A stretch of 64,000 nt of DNA, from the NCBI RefSeq assembly GCF_040182565.1, contig NC_089882.1, positions 3,795,183 through 3,859,182 on the forward strand, written 5' to 3'. The notes beneath the pieces were generated by a model that worked only from the letters and a program-made list of their open reading frames with translations, did not search any database and was not told the DNA's origin. The stretch is from Anser cygnoides (Eukaryota; Chordata; Aves; Anseriformes; Anatidae). Shown one piece after another: positions 25,513-37,301 of the stretch. A program made the translations under genes and the position numbers. Numbering within the stretch: position 1 is the first letter of the stretch; each line of letters starts with the position of its first letter.

Positions 25513-25722
25513 TGATGTAGGGAGAACTGGGAATGGCTTCCACCCCAGGAAATTTTTCTTAGAAGATAATCATCTATCAAGACAGAGATGCGAACAGGTG
25601 CCAAAACACCGGATTTCAAAACACCTCTCGCAACAGGATCAGCTCCTCCTGCTTTCATCTTCCGTGACTGCTGCATGAGATGAGGTATTCCAAGACGCTG
25701 ATTAAGGCAGACAACTGAACTC
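25513..25722 (-). CDS. Internal coding exon (core exon 3), largest of the chain
   Basis: The exon is 210 bp with 69 full codons. The acceptor is CCGTGTTTTACAG and the donor is CATCA|GTAATT. The frame is phase 2 in, completing an Arg with the 29.2 kb exon, and phase 2 out. Recognisable stretches are SSVVCLNQRLGIPHLM, a basic segment QQSRKMKAGG, and the strand-like VLAPVRISVLIDDYLLRK. The exon ends at a Gln codon split across the junction with the 21.1 kb exon. The donor is acceptable but not ideal, and the acceptor tract is short, so the exact ends are less certain than at 35.3 kb. The 69-codon open stretch and the phase match on both sides support it. Confidence 0.55.
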
Positions 25723-28700
25723 CTGTAAAACACGGCATCCCTGGGTATCTGCTTATGTAGAAACTGGAAAGTTACACAAAATACTTTGTTAGCATGCAAA
25801 TTTGTCACAAGAACCAGAAAAGCATTTTTCTTTTCCTAAATGTAAAAAGCCACTGGCGGCATTTGGAATACCATTAGGTTTGCAAATAGTCAACCTAGCA
25901 GCTGCTGGTGCAGCCAGGGGCAGCGGAGCAGTGCCCAGAAGCCCCCTCGCTGTCCCCTCGTCCCCAGCAGCAGTGCAGGGGGCAGCCCTCCCACCTCTGG
26001 CACGGCGCTGCTGCTCCGCCAGGAACGTGTTCCACAGGTGGGCTGAGAGCCCCTTTTGTCTGAGACAGCAGAGGCTTTAGCTAATTGCATCTCAGCTGGA
26101 GATTATGCTTTGCATATCTTATAGAAAGAAGGATCCGCCTGGTCTTTACATGTGTAGTAATGATTTTCCTGAAAACAATCCACTACAAAACAGAAACAAA
26201 ACCACACTGTTTATGCACAAAAATGAAAAAGCGGGGTTAGCATCAAGGAAACCTACTGCAAGGAAACAGCACTGCTGCAATCAGTACTACTGCAATGCAC
26301 CCTGCTGGAAGAAAAGGAGAAATCCTGGCAAGTGGTAAGAGATGCTGGAGTGACCAGTGGAGACGATTCCCATGTGCAAGAGGAGCAATTCTGCAAACAT
26401 GAGACATCCAATGAGCCCTCCCAGGGATGCGGCAAGTTTGCTTCATTCTTTCAACATAAAGTGACAAATTCATGAAGCATTCCTATAAGAATAGCTATGA
26501 GTACATACATACCTCAGACATTACTTGTTGAAATGCAGAATCTGCTGGAATATTTGAATAGTAATGAAAAACAGAAAATAGATGCAAATGTACAAAGTGG
26601 TTTCTATCCAGTATGCAGATCTCAGGGTTAATGTTGACATAGCAAAGTTCATCTCACTGTTAGCTTCCAGGCTGGCCTGGTTCCAGGAAAACACAGAGAA
26701 GCTTATAAAATAATAATAATAAAAACAATGATAAAAAAAGAAAAACCCACACCAGCATTTCACAGCCATAGCCTCACAAACAAAAAGGTTAATCAATATT
26801 TTCAGAGAATCTTGGAAAATGTCTAGGCTTAGTATAGAGCAAAAATCTGAGTTACCCAGTGATCCACCCAAAAGAAAAGCACAGACACATTGATTGCAAA
26901 CATCAGGTAGCGTGTTGCTTTCTCAGCTTACAACCAGGTATCGGGCTTCACATAGTGTAAATGCAAAAAAGAGAGAAAGAGAGAGAAAGTTGTAGCAGTC
27001 GGACAAAACGAGGAAGCAACTGATGAGGAAAAAGCAAACCTCAGGACCCATGGAGTAGTCCTCAACAGGGAGAGACGTGTGAAGTTGCATCTAAAAGGCA
27101 GCTTTGCATGAGTGCTCCACACCAGCACTCGGGAGATGCAGAGGGCAGGAGCAGAGCCAGGAGAGGCTGGAGGAGCTCGAGACAGCACACAGTGAGAGCA
27201 GGATGCTGCCAGGGAAACACGGCTCAGGTATTTCTCTGAAAGAACGCTGCACGGCCTGTAAACTTTGGTAATGGAATAGAAGAAAGGGTATAGAAAGCCT
27301 TCAAGCACTAAAGGGAGTTTTGGTTAAATTTGCTTAAATTAAGGAGTGTAAAATGGCCATTTGATTAGAAAATGTTTTAGTTGTAAACCTCAGTGTTCAG
27401 AACACGCTCTTTGTCCCCATCAGAAAAGAGTTTCTCTATTGCACTAAACTACTTTAATGATATTCCCAGGGCATAAAGGGGTCTTAAATGATGCTGATCG
27501 TCTGATAACTCCTTTAGTCAGTGCATTTCTCAGACATCCTACTGTTATGAGAGTATAAAATATGAATGTCTTCTAGGTCTTTGTCACTGACAGTGAGGTG
27601 CTGTAATTCACCGGGAGCTGAGGGCTCAAAGCCAAGCGTGCTGACGATCAAACTACTGTTGGTTCACAAAAGGCAGCTTACCACAACGTGGCCAGCATTC
27701 AGAGAGTATTCAGCTGACACTCATATTATCATCCCACTGATTAAACGAGATGATTAAGTTGGCAGCCTGCAAATCACACTGCCACATGTGTATTTCTCTG
27801 TGCTATTTTTCCTGAAGGTTTTTTTCCTGCAGGTTCAAAAATTCCAAATAAATGTCTGTTTTCTAAACTTAAGCCACAGAGTTCAGTTTGCCCACCTAGA
27901 GGTTTGGTTTTTTTTTTTCCTTGAATTTCCCTTTCTGCCAGAAAAACATCTTTCAATTAGAGACTCCTGCAAAGGATGCACAACACCCTTCCTCTCAAAG
28001 CAGGCTTACAGATGAAGAGCTAAAGAAGATTACTCCATAGGAAAGGCGGCAGTAATTTCCTGCTTTCACTCAAGGGTACACTGGGGGCTCGGGGCAGACT
28101 GGGGCCCATTAATCACCGCGAGCTCTCTGTCGATTGGCTTCAAGCTGCCGAGCGCTGCCACTTACTCCGGGACACTTGTAATATCTTGCTCTTAACAGGA
28201 GCTTGCACAAAGCCTTCCTTGTCCTTGATTTCAAACGGGACCAGATGAAACTCCAGAGGATCAAAAGGTGGTTCTTGGGGATTCCGAAGATCCGTCAGCT
28301 TTGGGGATTTTTAAGAGCAACTACAGCTTTACAAAGACAGATCAAATCAAGCCCACTATGAAATAGCACTAGCCAGAAGCCATCAGTATCAAAGTGGGTG
28401 TTTTGTGCTCATTTGCAGCACGCAGACTGGGAGCCCCCAGACGCCAGCCCTGTGAAGCTGCGCTCCAGATAGCCACGCATGTGGCAGTCACAGCAGCCAC
28501 TCAACAGCTCTGAAGGGAGATCTGAACTAATCACAAGTAAATGAGTTACGACATATAAATAAAAGTTAAAAAGTCTAGAAACTCCACAAATAAAACAGTT
28601 ATATCCCTTATGTGATCATTATGGCAATTCACCATGTCTCCAAATTTCAGAACTTCCAGCCTGCCCATAAAAGAATAATTATCTTTTTACCCAAAGCATC

Positions 28701-29226
28701 CAGGATAGTTGTGTCAGATTTTTTTTTTTATTTTTTTTTTAAACTTACTACAGACAGCAACTCTTTTGATGACTTCTTAAGATTATTTCCTATTTAATAA
28801 ATAACATATTTTTCAATATTTTTCTTCTAGTTACTAAATCAGACTGTTTTTGCTGAATGTATAGTTTGATGAATAATTATATGCAATACTTAATCAGACC
28901 AAAATAAATTCAAGTTAGCACTGACATCTACATGAGATATAAACCTCCTTCTATTTTATTTTCCAGTTAATTTTATCTCTATTTATGTCTGTGCAGTAAA
29001 TACCAGTAAATGTAGGCACTACTTATAATTTCAAATTATAGCTGCATATATATGATACGGAGATATTTGCATTAGCAACAGCTGTTGGGAATGAAAGTTT
29101 GTGAGGATAAGGTCTGCTTTGCCCTTATTTCTGAACATTACAAGTCCATAACCCCCAATTCTAAGGCAGAAGATGCTCCGACACCGAGGCGTGTGATGCT
29201 CCAGAGGAAGAGGAAAGTCTGAGTAC
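25723..29226 (-). other. Intron between core exons 3 and 2
   Basis: About 3.5 kb with the GA-rich repeat at 26.97 kb and T-tracts near 27908 and 28720. No exon or transposon recognised. Confidence 0.5.
26965..26989. repeat. GA-rich simple repeat
   Basis: AAAAGAGAGAAAGAGAGAGAAA run, weakly periodic. Confidence 0.85.
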
Positions 29227-29303
29227 CTGAGCTCCCTTACAGAAACCTCTTCTTCAAATGATAGTTGAGTTGCTGTACACCCCACCACGGGAGTTATTTC
29301 AAA
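29227..29303 (-). CDS. Internal coding exon (core exon 2) of unidentified minus-strand gene
   Basis: The acceptor is GCTTTTTTCTAG, followed by an open frame that starts FEITPVVGCTATQLSFEEEV and ends in a split Arg codon at CTCAG|GTACTC. The exon is 77 bp, phase 0 in and phase 2 out. The incoming phase matches the 35.3 kb exon and the outgoing phase matches the 25.7 kb exon. A second possible donor, TTTCT|GTAAGG at 29240, would shorten the exon to 63 bp and end in phase 0. I prefer the longer form because the next exon needs phase 2 and because its exon-side bases (CAG) fit the consensus better. The peptide reads like two beta strands joined by an acidic turn. Function is unknown. Confidence 0.63.
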
Positions 29304-31039
29304 CTAGAAAAAAGCTTTTGGAAGCATTTTAAGCAAGCATTTCCCAAAGTAATCCTATATTGGCACTAGAGAAGATTGAAAGAACTAATATGGCTCTACC
29401 TTTCTGTAACTCAAAATGTGTATCTATTAAGAGGTCATAATAAATCATAAAAGTCTGTCACAACCAGAGACAAAGTAATGAGTTGGAAAGCAAGGATTAA
29501 ATAAAGTTTAATAAAAAAATGTTATGAAACAGTGATAAATGTGAATCAATACTTATTCTGTAATTCTACCATATTTCTTTGACATGAAATATCCCAAAAT
29601 GTCTGTTACATTCAGTATTATCTGTTTCTCAGCTCAGAAAGAATTCGAGAGACTGCTTCAAATAGGAAACTCTTGCTGTGGATACTGGTAAATACTACTT
29701 TTTAAATAAAGAAGGAAGTGACATGTCATTACTCATCTTGTCTATAAATGACTTGACAAAAATCCATCTAGAGAAATTACAGTTATAGCAGTCAGGAGAG
29801 TCCATAAAGCAAAGAGTGGATGGGGTCTCGAGGAGCAGAGCAGCCCGAAATGGGGTGCTTGCCCCCCGGGGAGGTTACCTGGTGGGGACAGCAGTGACCT
29901 TCGCTCACAGGAGCTGCAGCTCTGATGGATGCTTCTAGGGTTTGTTCTCAGGGTCTGCCACCCGCTCCTTTCCTAAGGCTGTGCATACATGCGAAGTAGG
30001 ATTCGAGTCTTCAGTAAGGAACCAAACACAACAAATGTTTTTAATTCTTCATAATCTGCACTCATGGGTGAAAACACAGCACATTAAAATTTCAACACAA
30101 GTTATTATATTACACAATACTTACTGAAGTACTGCCATGAGGTCCCAGGTACTGATTTCACACTAGTAAAACAGCACCTCCTAATTTAGATAAGACAATT
30201 ATCTAAATAAATTATACTAAAATAAATAATTAAAATATTTAAAACAATAAATAATTGAAAACATTGCTTCATTTCTTTCAAGTCTTTTAAAATACCTGGT
30301 GTCGCCTTATTATTTTCCAGTTTCACTGTGCTGGAAAGGCAATCGAAACGGTCAGGCCTTGCTTATGCCCTGCATATTGACACAGCAGTTTTGCAGTGCT
30401 CAGGGGTAATGGTGGTATTGGGAAACACTACCTTTTGGGGAGCGTTTTGTTTGAACAGATGGCTTGTGTTTAAAGCTTAATAGACCTCAGGCAATTTCAC
30501 CTTACTGCCTGTCCAGATGAGGAAGATATCAAATAGATGAACTTCAAGACAAAATGAGACTTTCTCCTCCATGTTCTGGAGATTGCTCTGCTTCAAATAC
30601 AAGCGATGGGGATGCTTCCTGTTTGTATGGAGCTATTCCCCGTGATCACTGCTGCATTCAGTAGAAAAATGTCTTCAATTTTCATGTACAGAATGTACCA
30701 ACTGATTTTGCCAACTCATATTCTTCTTTGTCAAACATTTCATTTATTTTTCAGTTGGCAGAACACAGAAGTTGTCTGCTGCCAGCACTAGCGTAGCTGA
30801 AACGGTGACCCCTTTGTCTTCAGACTCGGTTGAGATTTTTTTCTTCTTGGGAAGGACACACACACGTCCTGCTGCTTGTGCCTGGGGTCGCTGTCTCCAG
30901 CAGAAGAAGCAGAGAGGAGCTGATCCGCCAGCCAGGCAACAGATCAACGGGGGCACAGAGCACCAGCTGCCCTCGCACCGGTGGTCCCACCACATTTAAC
31001 CACCAAGCCTTGGCGCTGCATTAGGACTTCCCTTCAGCA

Positions 31040-31440
31040 GAGCGATTAAAGCTTCCAAAAAGTGACAAATGCTGCTTTAAGGGTTGGTTAGTCGGCTTGA
31101 GTATATATTTAGCATAATTCAGGATTTCTCTGTTCCCGACAGATTAGATAATGTGGTCAGTGAATTTGAAAAGAATAAATGCAGAACTCATTTGCATCAG
31201 TGCTTTCAATTTGCTCAGAATGTTTTCTCATTTAATTATTAGCCCACGGTAAACTAGTTATCAATTAATTGCTAGAAAATAGAAGTGTGTGTGTGTTATT
31301 GCTTAGATGTCTAATTGGCTATACTGTTGCTTTCTTGTTAAATGCTAATTAAAGTTTCAAAACAGCTAAACATTAGTTAAGTTTAAATGGTTTAACAAGA
31401 TACTCTAAGGTATAAACACATTTATATTGCATATTATTCT
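31040..31440. promoter_or_regulatory. Possible conserved non-coding element
   Basis: A block dense in homeodomain-type cores (TAATTA, ATTAAT, CTAATTGG) with one perfect octamer ATTTGCAT near 31191 and no open frame, repeat or simple-sequence character. This composition is typical of developmental enhancers. No expression or conservation evidence is available. Confidence 0.3.
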
Positions 31441-33135
31441 TATACCCGATTACAGTAAATCCAGAGCAAAAATGACATTTTTCCCCACACTAATATATGA
31501 TATTATTTACATAGGTCTTAACTAAATGAACAAGTTTTTTCTTGCTTTCACTTATTTGTCAGATATCTACTCAGTACTGCAGCTAACATGCATGAGTCAA
31601 GACAAAACTGACTGAAAAGTCTTCTAGTGCCAGTGATTGTAGTTTGTAGTTCACCCAAGGTCTCATCCTGACAAAAAATGGAAAAAAACTCATACTAACA
31701 CCAAACACTCTGACCATGGGCTCTGCCTGCTAACACACAGCACAGCCCTCTCTTCCTCTTTTGCAATTCTGCTTCATCTCCAGGAAATAAACTTCACCTG
31801 CCACCGCGCTCTGTTCACACACAGCTATTCTGGGATCCTCATACCAGGTGAATCACAAAATATTATTTTTTTTCCCCCATCACTGTATCCTTTTTTTTTT
31901 TTTTCCTTCAATATCTTCTTGTTTTAGGTTCCATGAAACGTGGCTGAGCAATACCTCCCTGCTTAACCATGCCAGTTGCAGAGCACGAACCCCCACACAT
32001 GCATCTGCTTACCACCTGGAAGCCTTTCTCTGTTACTCCTTCTCAGTGACATACCTTTGCATTTATGAACTACCATAAAGTTTTGTGTCTTCCTGCCCTT
32101 CTCCTCACACAGTCTTGTGTCTTGAAATACAGCACATCAACTTGCTCATTGGATAATTCTAAGCGATCTCATTGCCACGAAGATAAATAGTATTTGATTT
32201 CTGCAGAAGTCTATCATTTTGCTGTCCACATATCAGCAACTTTGGGGAGGGACGAACGTCACTTAGGGCTTCCACAGATATTCTAAGCCTAAGGAGCAAT
32301 GGAAAAATATTCTTGAAAGGAAAAATATCAAACTTCATATTAATGTTAAATCAAGTTCACAGAATTCATTAGAAATTAAAACTATAGACAAGAAAACAGC
32401 TGTAACAACCTCAAATCTTATTTTTAGTAAGACATTTCAAGCCTCAGATTGAGTTCAGCTACTGGAACCAGAAAAGCAATAGATTAATGCTCAGCTTCTC
32501 CCCTAGGCATTGCACTCAGTTAAAAAGGTATAGGGAAAAAAATCTCAGAAGGGCAACATCATCATCTCAGAGCAATTTTCTACAAAAGAGGGATGGTGTT
32601 TGTATAAAAAACATGAGATGCAAATATAAGCAGTTTGTTGCAATCACAAGTACAAACACTGTAACTTCTTCTAATGCTTCTAATTTGAAAGTAATAAATC
32701 ATTTCATTATAAATCCAGATCTCAATGAAAATATATCAGCATTCATTTTTCAGTTCAAGTACATCTGTAATCTTCATATTTAATTAGACATTGGGTAAGA
32801 CAGGCAAACATGCTCATTTATTTAGATCCTGTAGATCGAATAGGGAATTGAATGCTTGACAAAGGGGAATGCAAGAATAATACAAGGCTTTATCTCTATG
32901 AAGATCTCAAAAAAATTTAAGAACACCATGGTTTTCTGGCAAGTGTTTTAAAAAATTAATCCAAAAATCCACAAATGCCAGCCATAGTTGCAGGTGTCTC
33001 AGCACAGCTCCCACAGCTCTTAAGATCATTAATGGGGGAGATTTAGAGAGACCCAAGTGATATCCAGCAGCAGTGAAACCTAGGCAAAGCTGCTAAGCAC
33101 TTCTGAAAATGAGACGATAATTTAGAATCCCAAGG

Positions 33136-33232
33136 ATGGGATTTCTGAAGGCGTTTCAGTCATTAGAACTGTAGGAGTCCCATTGATTTTTAGTGGAACT
33201 TCATCTCTCAGGATGGCCGAAAATCCCATTCC
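33136..33232. repeat. Ancient palindromic (MITE-like) element
   Basis: The left arm ATGGGATTTCTGAAGG and right arm CCGAAAATCCCATTCC are imperfect inverted repeats. Between them is a second palindromic centre, TCCCATTGATTTTTAGTGG. This layout resembles the short palindromic repeats with TGGGATTTTC-type ends known from turtle, crocodile and bird genomes. It is strongly diverged. Confidence 0.5.
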
Positions 33233-35252
33233 AAATGTCAGTTAAAGAAGCTGAAAGGTTGAACTTTGGCCGGGATTTGATTGCCACTGATCTGCAATGA
33301 GTATGGCCTCTTAACACCTTCGGGGCCCTTCCAGCATTCCAGCTCCTGGACTGATGAACCTAAAAATGCTGGTTTGAAAGAGAAATATATGCTGGTAGGG
33401 TTATTGATCTGCCCACAGGAGATACTTTAGATCATGCTGCTGCTGCTCCTGATTTTGGTGCTCCAGGGCTGAGCAGCGGGACCACAGGCACAGAAAAAAC
33501 ACAACTGAGGGGTGCGAGGAACAAGTGGAAGAGCACAGGACACAGTGGGACAGAGCAGGGGGAGCAGATGGGAACTTAAAGGTGAAAAACTCGGCTGGGA
33601 CTCAATGTCTTTCAGGCACCACATCCAGACAGGTATTGAGACAAACACTGCCTGCTTTCAGCCAAGTATGATTAGCATTAGGCACATTCTGACAACTTTA
33701 TTTCAAATCAGCAAAATATAGAAAATTCTTTTTTATCCAGATTTTTCTCTAGATTGTCCAGCTACGCCATTGACAGGACACAGATTCCTAGTTTCCCGGC
33801 CTGAAAATGATTTATTTTTTTCATATCTCATTTGAAAAGTCAGCCCTCAAGGCTAAATTTTCTGAGAGTTTAGACATAAGAGTAAGCTATTGTGCCAGAG
33901 CAACTCCTCATAAAGCAGCTGGATTTCCATGTTTATGCATACACTCAGCCTGTAGCTAATGCAAGGTAATTCAGGTTAATTTAGAACTCCTTTTGTTGAG
34001 CTAATACATGGTAACAAATTAAAACTTAAAATATCTGCATGCCTAAGATGGAAGAAGCTATAGAGAATGAAAAGATGTAGACAAGCAAAGAGTTTCCTAA
34101 AGTGATAACACTTTTTTTTTCTGGTTTTGTTTTTAATTGATTTCCTAATTTCAATCAGTTTCCATGGCAGCTGGGCACTTAGCTCGTGCATCTACCCATC
34201 TGCTTGCCCCTCCAGTTGCACGAGGACCTTTGAACACCTGGTTCAGAGGATCAAACACCACAGCTGGCTATGTGCAGAACTGTTGAATGAAAAGAAAGTG
34301 TTGTGCAAGATTACATCCTTCTGGTGAGACTGTGCACTTACACTAAACACGATGTGGCAAGTGGAGGTGCAAGGTAAGGCTTTTGAAGACATCTCTAGAA
34401 GCTTATTATAATGAGTTGGAGAAGAGTAGTTTGTTTATAAAATTATTTTACTCATTTATGCCTTCATTAATTAGATTAATTGCAGAGAGGGAATTTACAT
34501 TTTTAAATATGTACCCAGCTGTTCTTTGTCCTGAAGCAGTCGCTGCACAGCACCTAGGATTCAAACAGTGCAAGCTGAGCAGGGACTTTGTGCTGGGGCA
34601 CACCAGCAGCCTCTTGAGAGGGGATGAGGGTGGGCGAGCTGTCCCGTACAACAGGAAGGCTTTGTTTCTCCAGTATTCAGTCAGGGCATGCACTTAAGGT
34701 CTGTCTTAGCCAGAGGCAGCACAGACATTTTGCAGCCCAAACTCCAGGACAGAGCAAACTACCCCAAGCTGGCACTGTCACCTTCTCAATTTCACATTTA
34801 AGAGCATAACTGCACCACGACTACTCAGTGCCTGAGTTCCTACACGGAGGAAACGAGAGGAGAAAACTGATGAGAAACTACCAGCTAAAATAAGAAGGGT
34901 AAAAAAAAAAAAGTAAAGAAATAGCTGCCACCCAGGGATATTGGATTGAGTTTGAGAAAAGATCGTATCTGATCAAAAGCTTATAACACTAAGGCTTGCT
35001 CTAGAAATTTAATAAGAGTCAGAGGCTTCTCTGTTTTGCATATACACTTGCGCACTTCTTACTAGAACAGGATTGTCTGAGTACATATCTTCTGAGAGAT
35101 AAAGAGAAACCTCCTGGTATGCACATTAATTAGAAATGAAACTTTACTGAAGATATTGAACAGTAAACAACTATCATGTGATATAAAATTAATTATTGTA
35201 CAGCTCAAGTAGAATAAAGGACCTTTTGAAGACTCTTTTCATAGACACTTAC

Positions 35253-35409
35253 TGACAAGTAATGATCAAAATGCCTCCGAGGAAAGCCATTCTCAGGGGG
35301 AGAAGTCCTGCTGAAGGCCACGTTGGCAACATTGATATTTAAACTGAAGAGTTCAGCTTCAGCGCTGTGTTCATCCTCCAGGTGAAGCTCATTTATCACC
35401 TCCATGCAC
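35253..35409 (-). CDS. Internal coding exon (core exon 1) of unidentified minus-strand gene
   Basis: This is the best single exon in the window. On the minus strand the pyrimidine-rich acceptor CTTCATCTTTGTGTAG comes directly before it, and the donor TTGTCA|GTAAGT follows. Only one frame stays open. It gives 52 residues including CMEVINELHLEDEHS, FSLNINVANVAFSR and a tail ending HFDHYLS. It needs two bases from the previous exon (phase 2 in) and ends on a codon boundary (phase 0 out). That fits the next core exon at 29.3 kb, which opens on a complete codon. The alternating hydrophobic pattern around FSLNINVANVAF suggests a beta strand in a sandwich-type domain; this is inference. No signal peptide or membrane segment is visible. 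I do not recognise the protein family. Confidence 0.78.
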
Positions 35410-36700
35410 CTACACAAAGATGAAGACCTGGAAGAACAGGTTGGAGATATTTCAGAGGAGGACAACTGCAAGACAGGAGAGTTATGGACACAGTGAATTT
35501 TTTAATCTGCAAAAGCATGGAAGCGAGCACTTGTCACTACAACAGATATCCCATGCCGCTGGCATGCAGGTGAACAAGTTTCTCAAAGTTAGGCTGGTTT
35601 AGAAGCAACTCAAAGAAATTTTTCAAAAACACAAATAAGCAACGCCTATAAGGATGTAATTCCTAATTTAAAAAAAAAAAAGCCATCTCCCCAGACACTG
35701 AGACAAGTATCCCAGTTTTCTCTCACATCCTCTTTGACCACAATCGTCCGAGGCGCCAGAAAAAGCCAGCTGTGAAGCCAGCAAGGCCACTTGTTTATAT
35801 TGTTGTGTTAGCATGTACATTTTCCAGGACAAAATGTTCTTGACGGCAACGAGGATTTTTTTCCCATCACAGAGAAATGAAACACAGAAATCAGTGCATC
35901 ACAGCATAAATAGAACACAAAGATTTGGTTACACCTTAAAAGCTTGCAGAAGCACTATCCAGAAAAATTTCACAACCGGTATTATGAGTCACTATTTTGT
36001 CATCATGGTTTCTTTTGGTAAAGTACAGCCCTGTCTGTGAAGCTGGGAGAGGGGCATTTAACCAGGAAGGCTGTTTTTATTCACTTGCTTTTCCTTTTGC
36101 CCTGTCTAAAGAGCTGCAGTCAAGTCGCAGGGCCAACAGACAGTACAGCGTATATACTCTTTATGTCATGTTCCAATAAAGAGATTTATTACTTTCATTT
36201 AAATCAATAAAGCTTTGTTTGAATGTGATTTAATCTAATATATACAAAGATTCAAAGTGAGGGAATGACACTCTTTACTGAAAAAATAGTGTCCAAAAAA
36301 ATAGTGTTGCAATATGCTCCAACCTGGTAGCTCAACATTTGGCCAAGGACATTGCTCCCAGACCGTCCTTCAGAAAAGCAATTTACTCTGTGTGCACAAG
36401 TCCTCTCATTTAACCGTATAACTGGACAGATCTAGCTGCCAAGTAGTCATCAGTTATTTGCATCTCAAGCCACACACCATGGCTTCATTATGCTATAAAC
36501 TTCACAACCACAGAAGGAAAATATACCTCCTGTCCTGAAAATCATAAAATAAGAAACCAGAGATGACAGCCAAGAGAAAGGAAAGCATCAGGAAATATTA
36601 TCTTGTGTTGCACAGCACCCCAGGGAGGGTCTCAGCATACCACTGAATGCACTGGGCTGGGGCTGAGTGGGTATACATGGTTGTTTAGTGATTTACATAC

Positions 36701-36743
36701 GTCACGCTGAAAGTAAGATTATATACCCGCTGAAATCCAGGAC
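36701..36743 (-). CDS. Candidate exon upstream of the core chain
   Basis: The donor GTGAC|GTATGT and an acceptor ending CACATAG give 43 bp read as PGFQRVYNLTFSV, phase 1 in and phase 2 out. The outgoing phase matches the 35.3 kb exon (joined residue Thr). Alternative acceptors give 29 or 60 bp. It lies only about 120 bp below the 36.9 kb candidate, so the intron between them would be very short. Plausible rather than firm. Confidence 0.4.
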
Positions 36744-36861
36744 CTATGTGACAGTGCTTACTCCAGCAACATATATTTCAAGCAAACCATATTTTACCAA
36801 GTCAATGGTTGTTAGCAAAAGGATGCTTTCATCCTGCTTTCCCTCCTACACAGATACTAAC

Positions 36862-36929
36862 TTGCTTGGCCTGCTTTTCTCTCTTCACTTCCAGTTGCAC
36901 TAATTCTGTTGATTTCAGGAGAGAGATTC
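36862..36929 (-). CDS. Candidate exon upstream of the core chain
   Basis: The acceptor CACTGGCATATATCAG and donor GCAA|GTTAGT bound 68 bp, phase 2 in and phase 1 out, read as NLSPEINRISATGSEERKAG followed by QA. The frame is open much further upstream (to about 37050), with other possible acceptors giving longer forms. The chosen boundaries are those that satisfy both neighbouring phases. Confidence 0.38.
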
Positions 36930-37250
36930 CTGATATATGCCAGTGTGAAAGCTAAAGTACAGCTGTCAACATATAAAAATGTGCCTGATTCCTGGGTATA
37001 CTTTGTAACAAGTTCATAGCCCCACAGTGATTGCAGTATAATTGTCTTCATTCCCTACGTATATTTTAGTAATGGGAATATAATCATTAGTGCTTATAAG
37101 ACGTATAATCTCATTACAGCCAACCCTGTTAGCATACTTTAGCTTCAGCCTATATATTCTATTTCACCTCTCACTGAAATAGATAAACATTTCTGTTCTT
37201 CTGTATCCAGACAAGACTAATTCCTGCCTCTGACAGTTACCATGGCTCAC

Positions 37251-37301
37251 CAGGAAGACACAATGGCCTCAATTGCTTTCAATACATTTAATTTTCCACT
37301 T
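37251..37301 (-). CDS. Candidate exon upstream of the core chain
   Basis: The acceptor TTTCCGGCCGAGTTTCAG and donor TTCCTG|GTGAGC enclose 51 bp. One frame is open, reading SGKLNVLKAIEAIVSS plus a split Trp codon, phase 2 in and phase 2 out. The other two frames have stops. Splice sites on both sides are good for such a short segment. Confidence 0.4.

Larger units (their letters stand above)
29304..35252 (-). other. Intron between core exons 2 and 1
   Basis: About 5.9 kb, the longest core intron. It holds the possible enhancer block at 31.0-31.4 kb, T-tracts at 31.87-31.9 kb and the palindromic element at 33.1 kb. No convincing exon. Confidence 0.5.
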
